Assembly (NCBI GenBank): GCA_910586925.1
Contig: CAJUKG010000001.1
Span: forward strand, 1 to 64,000
DNA: 64,000 bases
Direction of reading: 5' to 3'
DNA from: an uncultured Christensenellaceae bacterium
Lineage (GTDB): Bacteria; Bacillota; Clostridia; Christensenellales; Pumilibacteraceae
Below the pieces are notes generated by a model. That model saw nothing but the letters and a program-made list of their open reading frames with translations, did not search any database and was not told where the DNA came from. How positions within the stretch are numbered: position 1 is the first letter of the stretch; every line of letters starts with the position of its first letter. Positions 38,354 through 48,373 of this stretch are shown one piece after another. The position numbers and the translations under genes were made by a program.

Positions 38354-40345
38354 ATGAAAAAGACCCAAAAACTTCTCACGCTCGTTATGTCCGTTGTACT
38401 CGCGTTCTGTCTTGTGCTCGGGCTTGTTGCGTGCAGTGTGCCTCGGGACGTCGGCGGCGAGTACATAACTCCCGAGATCCCCGACGACCAAAAGGTGAAT
38501 CCGCCCGCCGCGGTCAGTCGCGTGTACTCGGTCACGATAATGTACAACGATAATGCGATCGACGGCGGAGTGCTTTCCGTGGACAAAAGCGCGGGCACGA
38601 TCAACGTCACCGCGAACGTCGTAAAAGACGCCGATGCGGACGGCGCGGTCGTGTTCGACAGTTCGGACAAAAACGTGGCGACTATCACAGCCGCGGGCGC
38701 GGTGACGCTTCTCAAAAAGGGCGAAACGGTGCTTTCGGCGACTGCGGGCAGTAAATCGCACAGCGTCGTTCTCGTCGTGAACGACACGCACGCCGAAACG
38801 GGCGTCGAGCACAATATAACCGTCAACGGCGGCACGGCAAACGTCGCCGCGGCGCGTGCGGGCGAGTACGTAACGCTCGCGGTGGAAGTGCCCAAGCATA
38901 AAGATTTTACGGGCTGGCGTTTCCCCAACACCGTTACTTGGATAAGCGGTAACGTGTTCAAAATGCCCGATTGCGACGTCGAGATCGTCGCCGAGTTCAC
39001 CGACATGCTTTACGAATTGAACGTGGTCGGCGCGAAGATAGTCAAAGCCGACACCGAACTCGATCCCGAGGGCATGGACGGCGGGCATACCAACGACGGC
39101 AATACCGCCGAGTACGCCATTACCAAATATTTATTCCCGTACAATACGACGATCGACGTCGAAGCGATCGCAGAGCCTGCGGGCAAGATTTTCGTCGGTT
39201 GGGACAACGGCAGTCAGGACAACCGCGCGGGCGAGAACGGCGTGCCGTCCTATAGCTTCGAAACTCCCGACAAGACGCACACCGTGTGGGCGATCTTCGG
39301 CGAGCTTAAGACAAAGGTCCTGACCGCGGGCGGTATAGGCGACGTTAAGAGAAGCGAGGCGATTACAAACGGCAAAGTGCCGGGCGAGGACTTCCCCGAC
39401 AAAACATTCGAAGGACTTTGCGGCTATCGCATAACCATAGGCGCGGGCGCGACGACTGCCGACGGTTATACCAACGAAAACATTCAAGGCAGCGATCTCA
39501 ACTCGATAGAAACGGGCACCCGCCTCATGAAAGCGATATTCCGCAACAACAGCGAAGGCACCGTTACGGTAGAAATATACGCGTCTTATTACGGCATACT
39601 CGCTTCGTCGGGACGCGTTACGATAGCGGGCGGCGAAACCAAAAAAGTGTTCTTCACCGCGGGTATGGGTATCGACAAACCGTGGATGGGCTTCGCGGTG
39701 CGCGAGAATAATTCGAGCACGGACGTCGTACTCGACATGGTGCTCGGTTCGACGACAATGTATCCGAAGGGCGATAAGTCGCTCGCGGTCACGGGCGGTC
39801 CGCAGTATGTAAAGCTCAAAGACGCGAGCAAAGATTTTATGTATAAGAACGGCGACCCGAAGCCGTTTGCCGATAACGGTTGGCAGCGCGAAGGGTATTT
39901 GGCTAATAAGGTCGGTGCGATATATGTAGCTAACTATGCTCACAGCGGTTGTTACAATAATCCGACCGCAGCCAATCCGACGTATTTGAGCGCGCCTATA
40001 GTCAATATGCCCGCATACGACGCGGAAAATCCGAAAGGCATTATCTACGGCAAATATCTCAATCTCGCGCTCAATCCCGAAGTCAGCGTAAAAACGACGT
40101 TAAAGCTCGTCATCTGCAAAACCGCCAATCCGATGGCGGCGGGAAGCATAGTGGCGTCCGTCGAAATAGATTCCGACAGCATCGGCGACATGAAAATGTT
40201 CAAGCTCGAGTGGGATCGCGTCGAGGGTCAGAACTACTACTTCGCCATACTCAAAGAGAAGCTCGACGCCACCGGCACGTACGACGCGAACAGCTTCTGT
40301 ATCCAAATGGTTTACAACAACTGCATAGGCTACGAGGAGGACTGA
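38354..40345 (+). CDS. Surface lipoprotein with Ig-like and InlB-type repeats
   Basis: 663 residues; ATG 38354 is 6 bases after GGAGG (an adjacent ATG at 38351 is possible). Lipobox LVAC at about residues 25-28. A Big_2-like Ig domain ('INVTANVVKDADADGAVVFD', 'VATITAAGAVTLLKKGETVL') is followed by repeats resembling Listeria InlB B-repeats ('LAVEVPKHKDFTGWRFP', 'KIFVGWDNGSQDN') and a C-terminal beta-rich domain. No catalytic motif. Probably a substrate-binding or adhesive lipoprotein of the glycan operon. The GH3 gene starts 1 base after its stop. Confidence 0.75.
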   Translation: MKKTQKLLTLVMSVVLAFCLVLGLVACSVPRDVGGEYITPEIPDDQKVNPPAAVSRVYSVTIMYNDNAIDGGVLSVDKSAGTINVTANVVKDADADGAVVFDSSDKNVATITAAGAVTLLKKGETVLSATAGSKSHSVVLVVNDTHAETGVEHNITVNGGTANVAAARAGEYVTLAVEVPKHKDFTGWRFPNTVTWISGNVFKMPDCDVEIVAEFTDMLYELNVVGAKIVKADTELDPEGMDGGHTNDGNTAEYAITKYLFPYNTTIDVEAIAEPAGKIFVGWDNGSQDNRAGENGVPSYSFETPDKTHTVWAIFGELKTKVLTAGGIGDVKRSEAITNGKVPGEDFPDKTFEGLCGYRITIGAGATTADGYTNENIQGSDLNSIETGTRLMKAIFRNNSEGTVTVEIYASYYGILASSGRVTIAGGETKKVFFTAGMGIDKPWMGFAVRENNSSTDVVLDMVLGSTTMYPKGDKSLAVTGGPQYVKLKDASKDFMYKNGDPKPFADNGWQREGYLANKVGAIYVANYAHSGCYNNPTAANPTYLSAPIVNMPAYDAENPKGIIYGKYLNLALNPEVSVKTTLKLVICKTANPMAAGSIVASVEIDSDSIGDMKMFKLEWDRVEGQNYYFAILKEKLDATGTYDANSFCIQMVYNNCIGYEED

Positions 40346-40346
40346 T

Positions 40347-43300
40347 ATGAAAAAGGTTTACAAGAACAGAGTAAAAAGCGCGGCAGCCCTTGCGGTCACG
40401 CTCGCGACGGTGCTCACCGTCGGTACGGTAGGGACGGCGTTTGCCGAAGCGTCTTACGACGCGGAGCTCACCACTCCGTCGCCCGTATACGGCAATTACT
40501 TTACTTCCGATTACGACAGCACCGCGGAAGCGGTCGCGGCGGGCGAGGAAGTCAACAAGCAGATCTACGGCGAAGGCGTGACCCTTCTCAAGAACGAGGA
40601 TAACGCTTTGCCGCTCGGCGACAATGCGCGCGTCAGTCTTTTCGGCAAAAACTCGGTCAGCCTTATCAACGGCGGTTCGGGTTCGGGCGAAGGCGGCGGC
40701 GGCACGGTAATTCCGCTCACGCAGGCATTGCAGAACGAGGGCATAGCCGTCAACCCGACGCTCACGAATTTCTATAACGACAACGCCAAGTCGGGCGCGG
40801 GGCGCGGCAATGCGCCCGGGAACGGCGCGGTGTCGCCCGGTTACAACACAGGCGAGACCCCCGTGTCCATGTACACCGACGACGTGGAGAACACGTACTC
40901 CAAGTATAGCGATGCGGCTATCGTCGTTATATCCCGTATCGCGGGCGAGGGCTTCGACCTGCCGCGCTCGATGCGGTGGAACGGCAGGACGTACGCGAGC
41001 TGGGGCGCGGACGCGACGCAGACTGTGCCGGGTGCGCGGAGCGGCGATGATCACTATTTGCAGCTCGACCAAAACGAGAGCGACCTCATCAAGTATTGCG
41101 GCGAGCATTTCGATAAAGTTATCGTGCTGTTCAATACCGGTTCGCAGTTCGAAACGGGCTTCCTCGACGACCCCGGACATTACGGCTATCACCCGAACAC
41201 CAAAGCGGGTATTTGGATAGGCTATCCCGGCGGTAACGGCACGGTCGCGCTCGCGAAGGTGCTCAAGGGCGAGATCAATCCGTCGGGCAAGACCGTCGAT
41301 ACCTGGGCGCGCGACTTCAAGAAAGATCCCGTGTGGCAGAACTTCGGCAACAACATGGTGGAGATCGACGGCAACCACAAGGGCAACAAGTACCCGAATA
41401 TCGTAAGCTCGGGCGGCAACGGCGGCGGCGGATACCGCGGCAACTACGTCGTCTATAAAGAGGGCATTTACATGGGGTACCGCTACTACGAAACGCGCGG
41501 GCTTACCGAGGGCGACGGTGCGTACTCCTACGATGCGTCGAGCGCGAGTGCCATTTGCGGCACTTCCACTACCGAGTGGGACAGCTGGTACGACGCGCAC
41601 GTAGTGTATCCGTTCGGGCACGGGCTTTCGTACACGTCGTTCACGCAGGAGATAGTGGAAACTCTCCCCGCCGCGGACGCCGAACTCACGAAAGACGGCA
41701 AGATCGCCGTTAAAGTCAAGGTCACGAATACGGGTACTGTAGCGGGCAAGGACGTCGCGCAGATATACTACACCGCGCCGTACAAAACGGGCGGCATAGA
41801 AAAATCGTCCGTCGTTCTCGGCGGTTACGAAAAGACGGGTATCCTCAAGCCGGGCGAACACGAAATTCTCACGATAGAGCTTGCGGTGCGCGAGATGTCC
41901 TCTTACGATTGGGACGACTCCAACAAGAATCAGTTCAAAGGTTACGAGCTCGACGGCGGCGACTATTACGTCAGGCTCATGCGCGACGCGCATAACGAGA
42001 TAGCGAGCGTTAAGTACACAGTGCCGCAAGCGGGCTTTACGTACCCGACGAGCGAAACCACCGGAAACGCCATCGAAAACCGTTTCGATCATGTCAGCAA
42101 TTATCTGTACGAGATCGCTCCCGACGAAAAATACATGACGCGCGCCGATTTTGCGGGCACGTTCCCCGTTCCCGAAATGCGCACGACCGCACCGCAGTGG
42201 GTAGTGGACGGCGTCAAGGAATGGGATAACCGTCCTGCGGCGAAAGACGAGGAAATGCCGTACTATGTGGCACCCGAGGATATGCCGAAGCAGGGCGTCG
42301 TTGGCGATACGCCCATTAAACTCCAAGAGCTTATCGGCGTCGATTACGAAGATCCGAAGTGGACAACGTTCATGGATCAGTTCACAGTCGCACAGCTCAA
42401 CGCCCTCGCGGGTAGCGGCGGCTATTCGTCGGGCAACAGCGGCAGCGAGTTCGGAGTGAAACGCACCACTAACGCCGACGGACCTGCGGGTTGGAGCGTG
42501 GGCGCACCCGGCGGCAAGCACGTGTTCTGGTGCGCGGAAACCATACTTTCGGCTACGTTCAGCAAACAGCTCGCCGAAGCGAAAGGCGAGGCGATGGGCA
42601 ACGAAGCGTTGTGGTACAAGATAGGCGGTTGGTACGCGCCCGCGGTCAATATCCACCGCAGCCCGTTCTCGGGACGAAACTTCGAGTACTACAGCGAGGA
42701 CGGCTTCCATGCGGGCATGATGAGCGCGTACGTAATTCGCGGCGCACAAAACAAAGGTCTGTTCTGCTATGTCAAGCACTTCGGCGTCAACGATCAGGAG
42801 AGCAACCGCTGCGGACTTCTCACTTGGTGCAACGAGCAGAGCATGCGCGAGATATATATTCGCCCATTCGAGCTTGACGTCAAAGTGGGCAAGACCCGCG
42901 CCATGATGAGTTCGCTCAACCGCCTTGGTTACGAGCCTGCGGGTTGCAGTTACGAGCTTCTCACCGAGATACTCCGCAACGAATGGGGCTTCAGAGGCAA
43001 CGTCGTCACCGACTCTTGGTCGACGGAATGGCATGACAGCATCGACCACATGATAAGAGGCGGCGGCAACCTGTGCTTGGGCGGCGGCGGCAACGTCCGC
43101 TATAACCCGAACTCGGCGACGACGGTCACCGCGCTCCGCAATGCGGCGAAAGGCATACTTTACGCCCATGCGAACAGCCTTGCAATCAATACGGGATCTA
43201 CCCCCGTCACCCCGCGCCCGATAGAGAGCTTTACCTCGCAACGCCTCACTGCCGCCGTTCTCGACGGCAAGTACAGTGCGAACGTCGCGACGGCGGTAAT

Positions 43301-44486
43301 ATCCAAGATACTCTATCCCGACGCCGACGACAGCGAAATAATTTACACATTGCACGAAGGCAGCAGACTCCCCGAAGGGCTTAACCTCACTACTGCGGGC
43401 AAGATCACGGGCACGCCTACCGAAGAAGTGAATAACTTCCGTTTCACGGTAGACGCGACATACGAAAACTTCACGCGGTCGTGCGACTTCAATATCACCG
43501 TCATCAATGCCAACGGCTCGATCATTTACGAAACGGACGGCATGCTCGACAGTCTTAAGATCGGCAAGCCGTGCGAGATAAACATCGGCAAAGCGTCGAT
43601 AGTCAAGCCGGACGCGGAACCGGGCGAAGTGCTTCCCACCGTGTCGTACAAACTCGCAACGGGCAGCCTGCTTCCCGCGGGGCTTACTCTCACCTCCGAC
43701 GGCAAGATAGTCGGAACGCCGGACAAAGAACTCGAAAGCTACACGTTCACGGTGCTCGCTTACGCGCTCGGCTACAAAGACGTGCCGATGACGTTCACGG
43801 TGTCCGTGTACAACGACCTCGAGTTTTCGGCGGGCGTGCTTCCCGTCGCGAAGTGGGGCGCGTCGTACTCGCAGCGCATAAAGCTCGCCGTCACCGATTC
43901 CGATTACGAGGTTACTTACAAACTCGCCGAGGGTAGCACCCTTCCCGAAGGTCTGACGCTCACGAAGGGCGGGTATGTGACGGGTACGCCCAAAGAGGTT
44001 TGCACCGCGCATAAATTCACGGTGATCGCGACGAGCGAGTTCGCCGAACCCGTCGAAGCCGAATTCGAACTCACCGTTTCCATCGCTTACAACGCGGTGA
44101 CGTTGAGCTACGGCAGACAGGGCGACGGCTATATGTCGAGCGTTGCGACGGCGCAGGGCACTGCGGGCATCAAGTACACGCTCAAGGAAGGAAGCGTTCT
44201 TCCCGCGGGACTTACGCTCGCCGAGGACGGCACGATCACGGGTACGCCCGAACTCGCGGGACTGTTCGTGTTCACCGTCGAGGCGAAAGCGGACGGCATC
44301 GTCGGCGACGAGTACACGGTCACGCTGTACGTTGCCAACGGCACACCCGAAGCCGTGTACGTGCCCAAAATCGAATACGGTTGCGGCGGCGTGATCGGCG
44401 CGGGCAGTGCGGTATTCGCGGCTGTCGCCGTGCTCGGCGGCGCGTGTCTAATAGCGCGCAAGAAGAAAGACGAAGCGGATAAATAA
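40347..44486 (+). CDS. Domain-permuted GH3 glycosidase with four Ig-like repeats and C-terminal anchor
   Basis: 1379 residues with signal peptide (cut after 'GTAFAEA'). The order of GH3 domains is inverted: the alpha/beta-sandwich domain usually second comes first ('GEGVTLLKNEDNALPLGDNA', about 70-345), then a fibronectin-like domain (to about 560), then the (beta/alpha) barrel (about 610-950) with 'AVNIHRSPFSGRNFEYYSED', 'VKHFGVNDQESNR' and the nucleophile Asp889 in 'GFRGNVVTDSW'. Such permutation is known in some rumen GH3 beta-glucosidases. Four He_PIG repeats (about 995-1340; each 'LPxGLTLxxxGxIxGTP') lead to a C-terminal membrane helix with a basic tail. It should release glucose- or xylose-type residues at the cell surface; substrate unknown. 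Confidence 0.88.
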   Translation: MKKVYKNRVKSAAALAVTLATVLTVGTVGTAFAEASYDAELTTPSPVYGNYFTSDYDSTAEAVAAGEEVNKQIYGEGVTLLKNEDNALPLGDNARVSLFGKNSVSLINGGSGSGEGGGGTVIPLTQALQNEGIAVNPTLTNFYNDNAKSGAGRGNAPGNGAVSPGYNTGETPVSMYTDDVENTYSKYSDAAIVVISRIAGEGFDLPRSMRWNGRTYASWGADATQTVPGARSGDDHYLQLDQNESDLIKYCGEHFDKVIVLFNTGSQFETGFLDDPGHYGYHPNTKAGIWIGYPGGNGTVALAKVLKGEINPSGKTVDTWARDFKKDPVWQNFGNNMVEIDGNHKGNKYPNIVSSGGNGGGGYRGNYVVYKEGIYMGYRYYETRGLTEGDGAYSYDASSASAICGTSTTEWDSWYDAHVVYPFGHGLSYTSFTQEIVETLPAADAELTKDGKIAVKVKVTNTGTVAGKDVAQIYYTAPYKTGGIEKSSVVLGGYEKTGILKPGEHEILTIELAVREMSSYDWDDSNKNQFKGYELDGGDYYVRLMRDAHNEIASVKYTVPQAGFTYPTSETTGNAIENRFDHVSNYLYEIAPDEKYMTRADFAGTFPVPEMRTTAPQWVVDGVKEWDNRPAAKDEEMPYYVAPEDMPKQGVVGDTPIKLQELIGVDYEDPKWTTFMDQFTVAQLNALAGSGGYSSGNSGSEFGVKRTTNADGPAGWSVGAPGGKHVFWCAETILSATFSKQLAEAKGEAMGNEALWYKIGGWYAPAVNIHRSPFSGRNFEYYSEDGFHAGMMSAYVIRGAQNKGLFCYVKHFGVNDQESNRCGLLTWCNEQSMREIYIRPFELDVKVGKTRAMMSSLNRLGYEPAGCSYELLTEILRNEWGFRGNVVTDSWSTEWHDSIDHMIRGGGNLCLGGGGNVRYNPNSATTVTALRNAAKGILYAHANSLAINTGSTPVTPRPIESFTSQRLTAAVLDGKYSANVATAVISKILYPDADDSEIIYTLHEGSRLPEGLNLTTAGKITGTPTEEVNNFRFTVDATYENFTRSCDFNITVINANGSIIYETDGMLDSLKIGKPCEINIGKASIVKPDAEPGEVLPTVSYKLATGSLLPAGLTLTSDGKIVGTPDKELESYTFTVLAYALGYKDVPMTFTVSVYNDLEFSAGVLPVAKWGASYSQRIKLAVTDSDYEVTYKLAEGSTLPEGLTLTKGGYVTGTPKEVCTAHKFTVIATSEFAEPVEAEFELTVSIAYNAVTLSYGRQGDGYMSSVATAQGTAGIKYTLKEGSVLPAGLTLAEDGTITGTPELAGLFVFTVEAKADGIVGDEYTVTLYVANGTPEAVYVPKIEYGCGGVIGAGSAVFAAVAVLGGACLIARKKKDEADK

Positions 44487-44515
44487 GCTTCGATGCGGTA
44501 ACTCAATCGACCGAA

Positions 44516-44546
44516 CCGCCGCCATCTTTTCAAAGGGGGGCGGCGG
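44516..44546 (+). other. Hairpin between the two GH3 genes
   Basis: CCGCCGCC (44516-44523) pairs with GGCGGCGG (44539-44546). No T run follows, so it more likely stabilises or attenuates the polycistronic message than terminates it. Confidence 0.5.
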
Positions 44547-44572
44547 GGCGGCTACTTTAAGGAATGACACAT

Positions 44573-47500
44573 ATGGCTAAAACGAAATTATCCCATAGAG
44601 CAAAGGCGTTGAGAGTGTGGTTTATAATAGTCGCCGCACTGCTCGCGTTCATGTTCATAGTGACGCTTGTGCTCACTCAGGTACAGTTTCTATACAATAC
44701 CATCAATTCCGTTATGGGCGGAGAAAAACGGTATCTTAAGGAAGGCGATCCGTCGCTGTATCAATACTACACGTCCGACTTCACCAACAAGGACGAAGTG
44801 CTGACGGCGGCTAACAAATTCAACGAGCTGGTAGTCGAAGAAGGAATTATCCTGCTCGAAAACAAAAACAACGCGCTGCCGCTCAATGCGGGTGCGAACA
44901 TAACCGTTTTCGGCAGGAACTCGGTGAATATCGTGCTCGGCGGATCGGGATCGAACAAGGGCGATACCGCGGGCGCGGCAACAGACGTAACGACCGCGCT
45001 TCGCGGCGCGGGGTTCAACTGCAACACCGTCATTCGCGACTACTATGCGGGGCTTTCGGGTTATGAACGTCCCGAAGTGTCTATGGGTACCATTCTCACC
45101 GGCTATCCCGTTTGCGAAGCCGATCCGAGCAAGTACCCCGACAGCGTCGTCAACAGTTACAAGACGTATTCGGACGCGGCGGTCGTCGTGTTTTCGCGCG
45201 AGGGCGGCGAGGGTTTCGACCTGCCGCGCACCATGTTCTGGGACGGCTCGAGCTACCGCAAATGGTCGGGCGGCACCCGTCAACCCGTCAAGGGCGCGCG
45301 CAGCGTGGACGACCACTATTTGCAGCTCGACAGCTACGAAACGGCTATGCTGAAAACCGCTTGCGACAATTTCGACAAAGTTATAGTAGTCGTGAACAGC
45401 GCGTCGCCGCTCGAACTCGGGTTTATCGACGACCCCGACCATTATGCGTATAACGAGAAGATCTCGGCGGCGGTGTGGCTCGGTCATCCCGGTTCGTCCG
45501 GACTCAACGCGCTCGGCAGAGTGCTTTCGGGCGCAGTCAATCCGTCGGGGCGCACCGTCGATACGTTTGCGCGCGACTTCAAGCAAGACCCGAGCTGGCA
45601 GAACTTCGGCAACTATCTCGAGAACGACGGCAACCGCTATCTCACGAACGGCAAAAACCGCGGCGCGTATTTCGTCGAGTATCGCGAGGGCATTTACGTC
45701 GGATACCGCTACTACGAAACGATGGCGAAAGAAAAGAGCAAAAAAGGCGAGGACGGCGAAAAATGGTATTCGGATAACGTCGTGTACCCGTTCGGTCACG
45801 GCTTGAGCTATTCCGAGTTCGAGTGGACGGTAACTCCGCCCGAAGATCTCGTCATCGACGCGAACGGCAAAATATCGGTAGACGTAACGGTCAAGAATAT
45901 TTCTTCCCGTCCCGGAAAAGACGTGGTGCAGCTTTATTTCACTCCGCCGTACACCTCGGGCGGAATAGAAAAATCGGACGTCGTGCTCGGCGCGTTCGCT
46001 AAGACGAAAGAATTGGCGCAGAACGAAACGGATACGCTCACCCTCGAGTTCGACGTTCGCGACATGGCGAGCTACGATTACTCCGACAAAAACGGCAACG
46101 GCAAAAGAGGTTATGAACTCGAAGCGGGCGATTACGTGATAAGCGTGCGCAAGAACGCGCACGAAGTCGTCGAGAGTTTTACGTACAACCTCGGCACGGG
46201 CGTGTATTACGACAAGGACGGCAAAACCCCGATCGTCAATCTGTTCGACGACGTGAGCGATTATATCGACGAATATCTTTCGCGCAAAGACGCTTTCGCG
46301 AATATGAGCGTGCTCGAGGGCGCGAGCGAAACGTCGCATCGCGACGTGAGCAACGAGTTCCTTGCGGCGTTCACCTACAAGTACGGCGATTCGGAGTCCG
46401 ATCCGTGGTACTCGGCGAGCGAGCCTAACCAGAGCAAACGCACTCTTTCTTACAAGAACGCGAAAGTCAAACTTTACGACATGATAGGCGTCGATTACGA
46501 GGACACCGAAAAGTGGGATTCGCTTCTCGACCAGCTTACCGTGTCGCAAATGGAATCGCTCGTATCGGTGGGCAACTATCGCACGTTGCAGATCGAGAAT
46601 ATCGGTAAACCGCTCACGATAGACAGCGACGGTCCGATGGGCTTTGCGAGCTTTATGGGCGACGGCGCGGTGTACAATACCTGCTACTATGCGAGCGAGT
46701 GCATTCTCGCCGCGACGTTCAACGTCGAGCTTGCCGAAGCGTTCGGCGTAATGATAGGCAACGAAAGTCTTATCGGCGACGAAAAGGGCGACGGCAGAAC
46801 GTACAGCGGTTGGTACGCTCCCGCAATGAATATCCACCGCAGTCAGTTCGGCGGGCGCAACTTCGAGTATTACAGCGAAGATTCGCTCGTTTCGGGCAAA
46901 ATGGCGGCGGCGGTCGTCGTCGGCGCAAAGAGCAAAGGCGTGTACACGTATATCAAGCATTTCGCGCTCAACGAGCAGGAAACGGCGCGCGACAGCAACG
47001 GCGTCGCCACTTGGGCGAACGAGCAGAGCATGCGCGAGCTGTATTTCCGACCGTTCGAGCTGTGCGTCAAAGAGGGCGAGGCGACGGCTGTCATGAGCAG
47101 CTTTAACCGTATCGGCTCGACTTGGACGGGCGGCAGTTATAATCTTTTGACCCGCCTTCTTCGCGACGAGTGGGGATTCAGAGGCATGGTCATAACAGAC
47201 TTCAATCTCAAAGACTACATGGACACCGATCAAATGTTGCGTGCGGGCGGCGATCTCAACCTCAGCCCCAACAAAGGTCCTTCGTCGGCGAGCACCCCCA
47301 CCGATATAACGGCACTTCGCCGCGCGACGAAAAACATTCTGTATACCGTCGTCAACAGCAATGCCATGAACGGCAACGGCGACGGCATCATCTACGGCTA
47401 TTCGATACCTGTGTGGGTCATCTGGCTCATTGTGGCAACTTGCATAATCGCGGTCATAAGCGGCGTGCTGTGCTTCTTCATGATACGCGAAATCAGAAAA

Positions 47501-47641
47501 TGCAAGAACGCGGGCGCGGACGGCGACAAACCGCGCGAGATAGACATAGCTCTATCCGAAGCCGAGGCGGAAGCGAAAGAAAAAGCGGAAGCCGACGCGG
47601 CGAAGGACACATCAACCGAAAATAATATTCAAGGAGAATAA
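44573..47641 (+). CDS. Second domain-permuted GH3 glycosidase, membrane-anchored at both ends
   Basis: 1022 residues from ATG 44573 (AAGGA ends 9 bases upstream; the ATG at 44564 is too close). Membrane helix about 15-40, no cleavage site. Domain order as in the preceding enzyme: sandwich domain first ('EEGIILLENKNNALPLNAGA'), fibronectin-like part, then barrel with 'AMNIHRSQFGGRNFEYYSED', 'IKHFALNEQETARD' and the nucleophile Asp876 in 'GFRGMVITDFN'. A second membrane helix ('WVIWLIVATCIIAVISGVLC') and an acidic/Ala-rich cytosolic tail end the protein; no He_PIG repeats. The two enzymes are related and probably act on linked residues of the same glycan. Confidence 0.87.
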   Translation: MAKTKLSHRAKALRVWFIIVAALLAFMFIVTLVLTQVQFLYNTINSVMGGEKRYLKEGDPSLYQYYTSDFTNKDEVLTAANKFNELVVEEGIILLENKNNALPLNAGANITVFGRNSVNIVLGGSGSNKGDTAGAATDVTTALRGAGFNCNTVIRDYYAGLSGYERPEVSMGTILTGYPVCEADPSKYPDSVVNSYKTYSDAAVVVFSREGGEGFDLPRTMFWDGSSYRKWSGGTRQPVKGARSVDDHYLQLDSYETAMLKTACDNFDKVIVVVNSASPLELGFIDDPDHYAYNEKISAAVWLGHPGSSGLNALGRVLSGAVNPSGRTVDTFARDFKQDPSWQNFGNYLENDGNRYLTNGKNRGAYFVEYREGIYVGYRYYETMAKEKSKKGEDGEKWYSDNVVYPFGHGLSYSEFEWTVTPPEDLVIDANGKISVDVTVKNISSRPGKDVVQLYFTPPYTSGGIEKSDVVLGAFAKTKELAQNETDTLTLEFDVRDMASYDYSDKNGNGKRGYELEAGDYVISVRKNAHEVVESFTYNLGTGVYYDKDGKTPIVNLFDDVSDYIDEYLSRKDAFANMSVLEGASETSHRDVSNEFLAAFTYKYGDSESDPWYSASEPNQSKRTLSYKNAKVKLYDMIGVDYEDTEKWDSLLDQLTVSQMESLVSVGNYRTLQIENIGKPLTIDSDGPMGFASFMGDGAVYNTCYYASECILAATFNVELAEAFGVMIGNESLIGDEKGDGRTYSGWYAPAMNIHRSQFGGRNFEYYSEDSLVSGKMAAAVVVGAKSKGVYTYIKHFALNEQETARDSNGVATWANEQSMRELYFRPFELCVKEGEATAVMSSFNRIGSTWTGGSYNLLTRLLRDEWGFRGMVITDFNLKDYMDTDQMLRAGGDLNLSPNKGPSSASTPTDITALRRATKNILYTVVNSNAMNGNGDGIIYGYSIPVWVIWLIVATCIIAVISGVLCFFMIREIRKCKNAGADGDKPREIDIALSEAEAEAKEKAEADAAKDTSTENNIQGE

Positions 47642-47643
47642 TC

Positions 47644-48339
47644 ATGAAAATCAAGAAAACAATAGCGGCACTTCTCGCGGCAACGACTGTTTTGTCGCTC
47701 GGCGCACTCACTGCGTGCGGCGGCGATCCGACGACGGTGAACCCCGGTAAACCGGACGGCGACAACAAACCCAAGCCCGGCGGCGTGCAAACGTACGTAA
47801 TGGAAGCGGAGTATATCGAACTCGAGAACGTTATCGGCGGCGGCATCTCCAACAACAACTCGGGCTTGAGCATGATTTACGGCGAAGGCACCGAGGCGCA
47901 AAAAGCTCTCGGTTGGAGCAACGGCTACTATGTCGGCTTCACGTATTCGCCCGAGTGCGTCATGGAATTCGTGTTCAATTCGGACAAAGACACCACGGCG
48001 AACTTCGTCGCGCGACTCGGCACCGAGCTTGCGAACGTCACCGCGATCACGCCGCAGGACGTCGAGTTTTCCGTCAACGGCACGGTATTGCAGTACGGCA
48101 TGCTGTCCATAGAAGGCAAGCCGTTGGATCTCGACAACATGCAGTTCAAAGATTGCATTATCGGCAACAACGTCGCTATAAAGAAAGGCGAGAACAAGCT
48201 CGTGATGAAGATCAAAGAGAATAAACTTTACAACGGCACGCGCACGGCGGGTCCGACTATCGACTGCGTAAAGATCACGACGGACGCCGCGATCACGTTC
48301 GTAGATCACGTGGATAACCTCGACGGCGACGCCATATAA
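47644..48339 (+). CDS. Lipoprotein with a CBM6/35-like carbohydrate-binding domain
   Basis: 231 residues. Lipobox LTAC with Cys27, Pro/Gly/Lys linker to about 50, then a beta-sandwich of about 175 residues. 'YVMEAEYIELEN' with the following 'NNNSGLSMIYGEG' resembles the calcium-binding start of CBM6/CBM35 domains ('EAE...'), and the end 'TRTAGPTIDCVKIT' fits the last strand ('...nlDyi.it'). No catalytic motif. Two bases after the GH3 stop, so in the same operon; probably captures the glycan. Confidence 0.7.
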   Translation: MKIKKTIAALLAATTVLSLGALTACGGDPTTVNPGKPDGDNKPKPGGVQTYVMEAEYIELENVIGGGISNNNSGLSMIYGEGTEAQKALGWSNGYYVGFTYSPECVMEFVFNSDKDTTANFVARLGTELANVTAITPQDVEFSVNGTVLQYGMLSIEGKPLDLDNMQFKDCIIGNNVAIKKGENKLVMKIKENKLYNGTRTAGPTIDCVKITTDAAITFVDHVDNLDGDAI

Positions 48340-48373
48340 GCTCCGAAACATATCTTCGGAAAAGGGGAAAACT

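Noticed and set aside
40251..44012. 1253-codon minus-strand open frame opposite the first GH3 gene (similar long frames at 44690-47233, 1400-2845 and 21348-23381)
   Set aside because: These are antisense shadows caused by the C/G-ending codon bias; translations are Arg/Val/His-rich without domains, and the plus strand has clear families.
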